A DNA stretch of 64,000 bases, taken from Dipteris shenzhenensis. Its lineage: Eukaryota > Polypodiophyta > Polypodiopsida > Gleicheniales. Shown one piece after another: positions 50,801 to 59,754 of this stretch. The notes beneath the pieces are model-generated. The model did no database searches. It was not told the DNA's origin and saw only the letters and a list, made by a program, of their open reading frames with translations. The stretch lies in NCBI GenBank assembly GCA_047967505.1, contig CM106541.1. One strand, given 5' to 3'. The position numbers were made by a program, and so were the translations under genes. The first letter of the stretch is position 1. Each line of letters starts with the position of its first letter.

Positions 50801-53800
50801 GAGGCTGCAGCCTTTGTTTTGGAACCGGAACTTCAAGGTAAGGGGCAAGAAACAGATAAAGAGGTGGTGCAAGGATGGGAGAAGATATGGAGACGACTTG
50901 TCTCAAGTCAAGATGACAGGAGAAAAGTGCAGGAGGAGCTGTCATATTATAGGCAAGGAAAAGGGTTGTTTGGTTTTGGAGGATGCACAGAATGACAGGT
51001 TCAAGATTTCCTCCGTATATTGGTGGGAGGACTATGAAGCAGATGCTCCATTGTTGCAGGGTTTGGCCACTCATATACTCAGCAAAGGAGCTAGCTCTTC
51101 ACCCGTTGAGCGGTTGTGGAGCAATTTTGGAAACATTGCATCGAAAAAGAGGAACAGGCTTGGGGTTCAGAAGGAAATGATCTTGTATTTGTTAATGCGA
51201 ACTTGTGTTTGCTTAACAAGTTCAGGGCAGAGTGCACTCTTGAACCATATCTTGGATTTAAACCTCATGAGGACTCCGACAGTGACGCAGCAGAGGAGGC
51301 TCCTGAGCATGAGGATGATGAGGCCCAAGACCAAGATCAGGATGATGAGGCCCAGCAGGGTGAGGGAGAGGGAGAGGCCTCCATTGCTATGCCACCCTCA
51401 GACCATTAGGGCTGACTCTTTTTTTTTTTCTATACACCATGTACTTGACTCAAGAATCTGGAGTCCTATTTTGTATTGAGGCCTTCACAGGCCCGAGGCA
51501 TGACCTCCGTTTCTTGTACTTTGCACATTCTATTATATGCTCTCGGATCTATAATATTCTACAGTCTTCTATGCTTTATTCACATTATTGTAAATGTGTA
51601 CATTTCAGTTTTGAGTATTCTAAGAGTTCTTTGAATGTCTAAAGCTGAAATGGAAAGTTTAGAGCTGCTATTGTGGGATGGGAATAGGATAGAAATATGT
51701 ATGGGACCACTTGGGACCACCTTTTCCCATTCCCCATCCTATTTATTCACATGTGCTAAGCCCCTTAGTGAGCCCTTTGCTTCAGCCCACAGTGGCTTGT
51801 AGGGGTTACATATATCTTGTATCTTGTCTCATAGACCCACGAGGTCTCATGAAGACATTAATGACGATGTTTGCCTTGGCTTCCCCCGCACTTGGACACT
51901 CAACACCATCACCCCCATCCACAAGGCAGGGGATCCCATGGACCCGAGTAACTACAGGACTATCATGATTGGACATGTGATCTCCAAGATCTATGCAGCT
52001 GTATTGGATGCGTTGCTCAGTCTGTTTGCAAAGATGAGAGGGCTCATAGCAAAGGGTCAGGCCGGTGTAAGGCGAGACCATGGGACTATGGATCACATAC
52101 TCACACTCAGGAGTGTCATTGAGGAGGCCAGATCACGGAAGGAGAGGATATATTGCTGCTTTGTGGATTTCCGCAAAGCCTTTGACACAGTAACTCGAGC
52201 TCGTCTCATCACACGCCTACAGACACTAGGATTTGATCAGGAGATCATCTGGGCAGTCATGGCACTTTATGAGAGAGTCTCAAGCCGAGTTTGGACAGGC
52301 GCAGGTTGGACAGATGAGATCTTGAGTACCATAGGGGTCAAACAGGATTGTCCCTTATCACGGACCCTGTTTGGCCTCTACATCGATGAGCTTGAGACTT
52401 TCATGGGGGCTTCCGAAGGACCGGTTGCTCACTTGCCGCGATCATCATCAGAATTCTTCTTTATGCAGATGACATGGCACTCTTGTCATCCACACCCGAG
52501 GGGCTCTAGCGACACCTGGATGCACTGCAAGCTTTTTGTTTATCCCATGAATTGGAGGTCAACCTTGGCAAGACCAAGGTCATGATCTTTAACACCTCTC
52601 GATCAAACATGCAACGGAAGCAATTCACTTTCGGCGGGTCACCAGTTGAGATCGTATCCTAATACACTTACTTGGAGGTCATCTTCTCCGGCCCGATCTT
52701 CACGATGAGACCAGCGATGCAAGCCAGACTGAGTAGGGGATACGCCTCACTGGCTCGCGTAGAGACACAATGCTTCAACTCCCACTTCCAGAACCCTCAG
52801 ACAAAGGCTCTTCTCTTCGACTCCTTGGTCCGATTAGCCGGTATTTATGGCAGCCCTTGTTGGGGACCTGACATGTCAGAGATAGAGTGGGCATGGGTGG
52901 AGCACCTGCAGATCCTCATGCTCTCACGGATGATCCGGGGGAAACCATATGTACCACATCACATCATTCAGGCCGAGTTTGGTGCTTCTCCACTCCAGCT
53001 AGATGCAGCCTTTCAAACCATCACATATCTACACCGGGTTAGATCATATGGGGACTGCATATCACGGAGACAAAGGTTGCCATGGTTGGCTCTCGATTCC
53101 TCCATGAGATTGGCAGCAGAGGGAGACGAGCGATGCTGGTATGCATGGACTCACAGATGGTTTGTGAGACTAGGGTTTCACATCGATAGGATACCTCCTT
53201 TTCAGTACAGTTTAGATTCCCCGCCGGTACTCCCACCCACCATCCCAATCGGGCCACACACCAAACCAGGTCATTCGAGAGGATCTCCTGCAACTACACA
53301 CCTTTAGGACCTGGTTGGAGCCGAGGGAGCTTCCAGTGAAGCTGAGTTTCTACTGAGATTATTGTCTTCGTATTTCAGAGGAGGGATTCATTACACCACC
53401 CGGTACACTGAGCTTCATATGCCTCACTCACTATGGATCTCCATTGGACAGTTTCGAGTATCATCACACCGCCTCCGCATAGAAAGCGGCAGAGCAGAGG
53501 GGATCCCTAGGGAGCATTGCATATGCATATTGTGCAACTGTCAGGAGGTTGAGTGGGAGGAGCATTTTATTTTCAGGTGCCCAGTGTACTACGAGATCCG
53601 AGGTCGCTACCATTGTCTCTTCAGAGATAGGCTCCGAGCTCCTTTCCAGATTTCCTCGCCTACCCAGATCAAAGATGCCTCATGGCCTTCATTCACGAGG
53701 GGGTCCGACACAAAGAGTACTTACTCAGGCAACGGGGCTTGGCCACATCATCAGACACCTCTCAGAGCAGGGTCACAGGGTTCTTCCCATTGAGTGACAT

Positions 53801-54142
53801 TGATCGTCCAATCTCTAGCCGCAGACGTGACAGAGACTCGGACCCGACGACCACAGCACGACACACGAGACATTGAGGAGACACACAAATCACTCTGGGG
53901 GACCTCCTGTCATCGGGACACGTCCCACGAGAGTCACGGTGGCTCTGGTCTTGCGTCGAGCCTCATGACATACGGAGGATTCCACTCCGCTCCAGTCTTT
54001 TTTTCTTTTCATTGTCACACTCATATGTATTTGATTATGTACGATCAGACTTAGGATTCAGCACGGGTAGCTCCACCCTTACTATGATTTGTATCAGGTT
54101 TTCTTTTAGTCTGATAGACCCATCAGTCTTCCGAAGACTAAT

Positions 54143-54181
<39 letters not shown>

Positions 54182-57100
54182 AACAGTTGGGGAAACTGCG
54201 ATGGCGGATGCCCAAGCATTGATCACTAAGATGGGGTTCAATATTACTAAGATGGGGTTCAATATTACCTTCGAGGGAGCTTGGAGAGCGGGAAAGGATG
54301 ATGCACCAATGAGACCTATGATAGTGAGATTCCAAACACTAGTAGACAGAGAGGCTACGGACTGAGCACTTTGAACACGGGATGGAAGTCCTGGCTCCAT
54401 CCCTAGGGCCACTATTCAACCATGTTGTTTGTCACGGATTTCCTGCCGCTTGGAGCACCACCACCATTGTCATGATAAAAAGGTCGAGAGAACCCATGGA
54501 TACCAGGAATTACTACACGCTCGTGATTGGCCACACACTGGCCAAGATCTACGGATCAATGCCGAGAGAGAGATCAGTAACTTCACAAAGACACACCGGT
54601 AGCGGGTCTTAGGGTCAGCCGGGCTCAGGAGATAGCACTCTACTTTGGATCACATCTTCACTCTACAAGCCATCATTGAGGAGGCGAGATCAAGGTTCCA
54701 AAAAGTCTACACTTGTTTCGTCGACTTTCAAAAGGCCTTCGACACTGTCCCATGGGCTCGCATGATCACGAGGCTTTAAGAGAGGCAAAACCCTACAGTC
54801 ATGATATGGGGGGTGATGAGTTTATATGGGCATGATGAGTTTATATGAGACAATCAAAGACAGAGTATGCGCTCCACGAGGTCTATCAGATTGGGTTGAA
54901 AGTACGATTGGAGTGAAGCAAAAATGCCCCCTCTCACCGACACTGTTGGACTATATCGATGAGATCACTACCTTCATTGATAGTTTAGGTGGTGAGGGAT
55001 CATCGCTCACTAACCTAATGGTACAAATACTACTATACGCTGATGACATAGTCCTCATATCCTCCTCTACTGCAAGTCTCCAGAAGCCATAGTTACCAAG
55101 GAACGGGAATGTTTCGGGAACGGGGGGGTCGGAACGGGAACGTTTCGGGAAGGGGGAACGTTGGAACAGGAACGGGAACACCACATCATATGACACATCA
55201 TCAAATCACATGGAAAGATACCAAAGTATGCTAAGCAAAACCAAATGTAGCAGCTTTAAGATTTCCATTTGATCTTTATACTTTTAAAGACGCAAAATCC
55301 TTAGAAATCTGAACTATAAATCAATGTAAATTGCAATGTGCAATGTGCATAAACTTTAAAGTTTAAAGCTTTAAGTCATAGAATTGCAGATCATAGAGGC
55401 TCGAGCATATAATATGCAAAATACAACAAAATAAGGCCATGCCTCAAGCCTGAACAGAAGGCCTCAATACCAAATAGTAAATACAAAAAAGGACTCCAGA
55501 CTCTCGAGTCAAGTACATGGTATATAGAAAAATAGAGAGTCAAGCTTGCCACCTAATGGTCTACCGGAACAGAGGACTCTCCCTCATTCTGCTGAGCCTG
55601 ATCTTCAGCCTCGACCTGGGGGTCATCATCCTCATGCTCCTCCTCAAGCTCAGCCTCAGGAGCACCCTCTGCATCACTGTCGGAGTCCTCATGTGGTCGA
55701 AATCCAAGATACACTTCAGGAGTGCAATCTGCCCTGAACTTGTTAAGCAAACGCAAGTTTGCATTGCCAAATAAAATATCATTTGCCTTCTAAACCCCGA
55801 GCCTGTTCCTCTTTTTTGTTGCAATGTTCCCAAAATTACTCCACAACCACTAAACGGGTGAAAAGCTAGCCCCCTGGCTGAGTGTACGAATGGCCATACC
55901 CTGCAACAATGGAGTATCTGCCCCATAGTCCTCCCAACAACAAACGGACGAAATCTTGAACATGTCTACCTGTGCATCCTCCAATCCAAATAACCCTTTT
56001 CCTTGCCTATAAAATGACAGCTCCTCCCACACCTTCCTCCTATCATCTGCACTTGGGACAAGTCATCTCAATATCTGCTCCCATCCTTGCACCACCTCCT
56101 TATCTGTTTCTTGCCCCTTCCCTTGAAATTCTGGATCCAAAACAAAGGCTGCAGCCTCTAAAGGTGAATGATATTCCGTCCATCGAGAGGTTGCAAGTGC
56201 CCTAATCTCCTCCTATGCTGCAATCTCCTTCACCATATCAATGAAGTAAGGATTGCGGGCCTTCACTGTGGGCACATCTGCTCCATAAAAGAATCGGTCC
56301 ATTGCTGCATCTACCTGTGCCCTCCTCCCAGGATGCCATGAGGCCACAAGGCTAGCCTGCACGACTCTCGGAGCCCCTGAACTCGCAGCCTTTAAAGGTG
56401 TGGATGAAGCTCTACTCCCACAGAAGGAGGCAGAAATGGAAGTAGCAGGAGTTGCTGCACCTGGGGCTGGTGTTGGCACTGGTGGTTGACCTCGAGGATC
56501 AAGAATGGCAGGTTGCTTGTTTGCCTCCATGTCCAACTTTTCTACAAGTGCCACAAAACGTGCATGCTCATGATTGGGAACAGCAGGGCAACAATTAATG
56601 CCTTTATTTGGAACTTTGCATAGATGAGCTCGCACTCGGTATGCCCCTCCACTTTTACCTTTTTTACAAAAGCGGCAAAGCCACTTGCATACTCCTCCTC
56701 CTTTCGAATTGGCGTACTTGGCGACAGGATCCACCTCCTTCCACCCCTCGGATTTTTTGTCCGTGTCAATGCCTCTTGCAACAGTCATTGAGTGGGCTCC
56801 AGAGAAGAGGTAGGGAGTGTGGAGAGGGGGGGAATGGGGGGGCTGTTGGTGGAGACTTGGAGAGGGCTGAGCACCAAGTAGTGAGCAATGAGAGAAGGGG
56901 GCCGAAGGGAGTGGAAGGAGTAGAAGGGAGTGGAAGGAGAGCGGGCTGAGTGGCTGAGTGGAAGGGGCGGGGGCTGAGTGGAGAAGGGAGTAGAGGGAGA
57001 GGATACTAAGTGAAAGGAGAGGGGGCTGAGTGGAAGGATAGGGGGCTGAGTGGCTAAGTGGAAAGGGGTGGAGAAGGGAGTCGAAGGGGAGGGGGCTGAG

Positions 57101-59264
57101 AGGAGAAGGTTCAAGGGAGTAGAAGGAGAGGGGCTGAGTTGAAGGGAATGGAAGGAGAGGGGGCTGAGTGGAAGGGAGTGGAAGGAGAGGGGGCTGAGTG
57201 GAAGGGAGTGGGAGGCGAGGGGGCTGAGTGGAAGGATTGGGAGTAGAAGGGAGTGGGAGGGAGGTTGGAGAGTGCGAAAACCCCCCATCGGCGGCTATAT
57301 ATGTTCCTGCGCAACCCTAAACTGGGAATGCCAAACCCTAGACGTTCTGGCCGTTCCTTGGCCGCGTTCCCTAGCGTTCCCAAAACTGGGAACGTTCCCT
57401 GGCATTCTCAGGTGTTCTCAGTAGGCGCTCCACCTAGGAACGGCGTTCCCACATTTCAGGAAGATGGAACGCCGTTTCCTAGTAACTATGCTAGAAGCAT
57501 CTAGAGGCCCTAGAGGTGTTTTGCAGGGAGAGGGACCTGATAATCAACTTTGGCAAGACGAAGGTTATGATTTTCAACACCTCACTAACAATGCTGCATC
57601 GACATAGTTTCACCTACCGAGGTGAGCCCGTAGAGATTATGCAGTCCTACATATACCTTGGAGCAGTTTTCTCAGTATCAGTTTTCAAGATGGTCCACGC
57701 AGCCAGAGCACAGCTCACACGTGGCCAGGGAGCTCTAGCTCGACCAGAGTGACAGTGCTTCCAGACACATTTCTAGGCCCCCATACAAAGGGATGGCTCT
57801 TTTATATACACGTGAGACCGACAGCCATGTATGCAGAACCCTTTTAGGGAGGTGACCTCTCAGCGATAGACTCGAAGAGATTTGAGAGATTGCAGGTGGT
57901 TATGGGTTACCGAATGATCTGGAGTAATCCATCAGCCCCCCATCAAATTATACAAGCAAAGTTCGCCATGACACCTCTCAAGACTGATGCTATCTTTCAA
58001 ACAGTGACATGTATTCATAGGGTTTGGGCTCTACCTAGCTGGTTATCGCGGAGATTGGCACTATGGTCGTCGCGATGACTTGCAGACAAAAAGGTCAATA
58101 AAGCTTGGTATGCATGAGTTTCCAAATGGTTTGATAGCCATGGTGTCCAGATGGATCGACTCCCGCCCTTTCGATACGATTTGGATGCCCCATCCTCCCT
58201 GATCCCACGAGATGAGATCAACCATATCATACGGTTAGATCTATTACAACTTTACACAGCACAGACTTTTGGTTGGGAAGGGGGGGGAGGGCAGGGGTTC
58301 CCCACCAAGAGGAGAGACTGATCATCAAACTCTCATACCTGGAGAACAAACGCATCTCACATGCACTAAGGATTGCCATTGGACAGATAAGAGTCTCGTC
58401 CCATCAGTTGGGGATAGAGGCAAGTAGAGTTGCCGGCATACCGAGAGAGCAACAGATATGCACACTTTGCACACTGGGAGAGGTGGAGACAAAGGAGTAC
58501 TCTCTATGCATGTGTCCAGCAATTATGAGATTCGAGGGCGGTACCATTGCCTATACCAGGTGAGGCTTGGATTTGGACCTCTCTCATGCCTGATCCATTT
58601 CCAGGACCAAGTCTGTGTCGGTCTTTATTTGATGGAGATGCGAAGACAGAGAGAGACTCTTCTAAGACAGATTCAGTCTGTGTCGACAATATTACCTGAG
58701 CCAAAGAAAGATGCAGCCAAGCAACATGTCATAGATTTATATGCCTTTGAGTCAGCCCCGGGACACAGCGAAGTGGAGGAGGAGACAAATGATATGTAGG
58801 AGAAGAGTGGACTAGTGGGAGGAGAAGGCATGGAGCAACAGAGTAGGGAGTGCTAGACCACGCATCATGGAGGTCCAGGTTATCACAGCCTTTCTTCGAG
58901 GTGAGTGCTAGAGTCCAGGGATCACTCTTTGACATGGGGCACCGAATACAGAAATCTCAAAGACTAACCCCCCACCCCCCCCCCCCCACCCCCAGGCTCA
59001 AAGTGAGACTACCCGACAAACACAGCTGCAAGATATCCTCAGATCTCATAGGAGAGCCACCATGGCACCTGGATATGCTTTCTGAGTCTCTGATTTCCCA
59101 ATGTGTACTAGTTCTGAGTTATGTTTTTCTTTGAGATTTCTTAGTACTCTACAGGGGTCTTAGCGAACCCCTTGCTTCAGCCCACAGCGGCTCGTATGGG
59201 TCACTTTGAGATTGTACTTTGTCTCACAGGCCCGCGAGGCTTTCCGAAGATATTGATACATCAT

Positions 59265-59308
<44 letters not shown>

Positions 59309-59716
59309 CATGGATCAACGCGAAGAGACACAAAGGCTGGCAAAAGCGCGCATGATAGAGGTCCAGCCCGTCGCTGCTCTACTCGGAGGAGACTGTCTGA
59401 GCCAAGGTGTCACTCTTGACATGGCCCACCGAATACAAAGATGGCGGCGACAATGCCTTACGCCACAGCCAGATCGGCAGACGCAGATACAAGGCATTTT
59501 TGTGTCCCGTCAGAGAGCCACCATGGTGCCCAGATATGTATTTGGAGCACTAGCCTTGCATGGCTGAGTTTTGAGTTTTGAGATTATTTTGTTAGCTTAG
59601 CACTCAGCAGGGGCCTTAGTGAGCCCTTTGATGCAGCCCACAGTGGCTCGCATGAGAAATTTTCTTGATTGTACTTTGTCTCATAGGCCCGCGAGGCCTT
59701 CCGAAGATGTTAATAC

Positions 59717-59754
<38 letters not shown>

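Larger units (their letters stand above)
44822..51868 (+). mobile_element. LINE-A copy ii, most complete, split by hAT-4
   Basis: It starts at the end of the LINE-B (CT)n tract with a C-rich 5' UTR made of degenerate CCATGCTACTCCCC units (44822-45050). The coding region runs from the ATG at 45176 to about 48700. hAT-4 enters the 3' UTR at 48785. The LINE-A terminal module, with the hairpin at 51833-51847, resumes at about 51745, but roughly 250 bases of 3' UTR and the hAT end are missing at that junction, so a deletion is likely. The expected (TC)n is absent and LINE-A copy iii follows directly. Confidence 0.82.
55088..57490 (-). mobile_element. hAT transposon 3 in LINE-A copy iv, internally deleted
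   Basis: 2403 bases. The terminal inverted repeats read CATAGTTACCAAGGAACGG on the left and CATAGTTACTAGGAAACGG from the right. The flanking 8-mers CCAGAAGC (55080-55087) and CTAGAAGC (57491-57498) are a target duplication with one change. LINE-A reading resumes across it. The polypurine minisatellite is at 56880-57260. The transposase is internally deleted. Confidence 0.93.
54178..59304 (+). mobile_element. LINE-A copy iv, internally deleted and split by hAT-3, (TC)n tail
   Basis: It begins after the (TC)n of copy iii with a short piece of the N-terminal domain (54200-54350; a 20-base phrase is duplicated at 54222-54260). It then jumps near 54360 to RT (KRSREPMDTRNYYTLVIGHT, CFVDFQKAFDTVPWA, YADDIVLISS at 55036), so the endonuclease is deleted. 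hAT-3 occupies 55088-57490. The rest, 57499-58800, covers the post-RT region and the degenerate knuckle (CTLCTLGEVETKEYSLCMC). The 3' module, hairpin 59228-59242 and (TC)n 59269-59304 close it. Confidence 0.85.
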
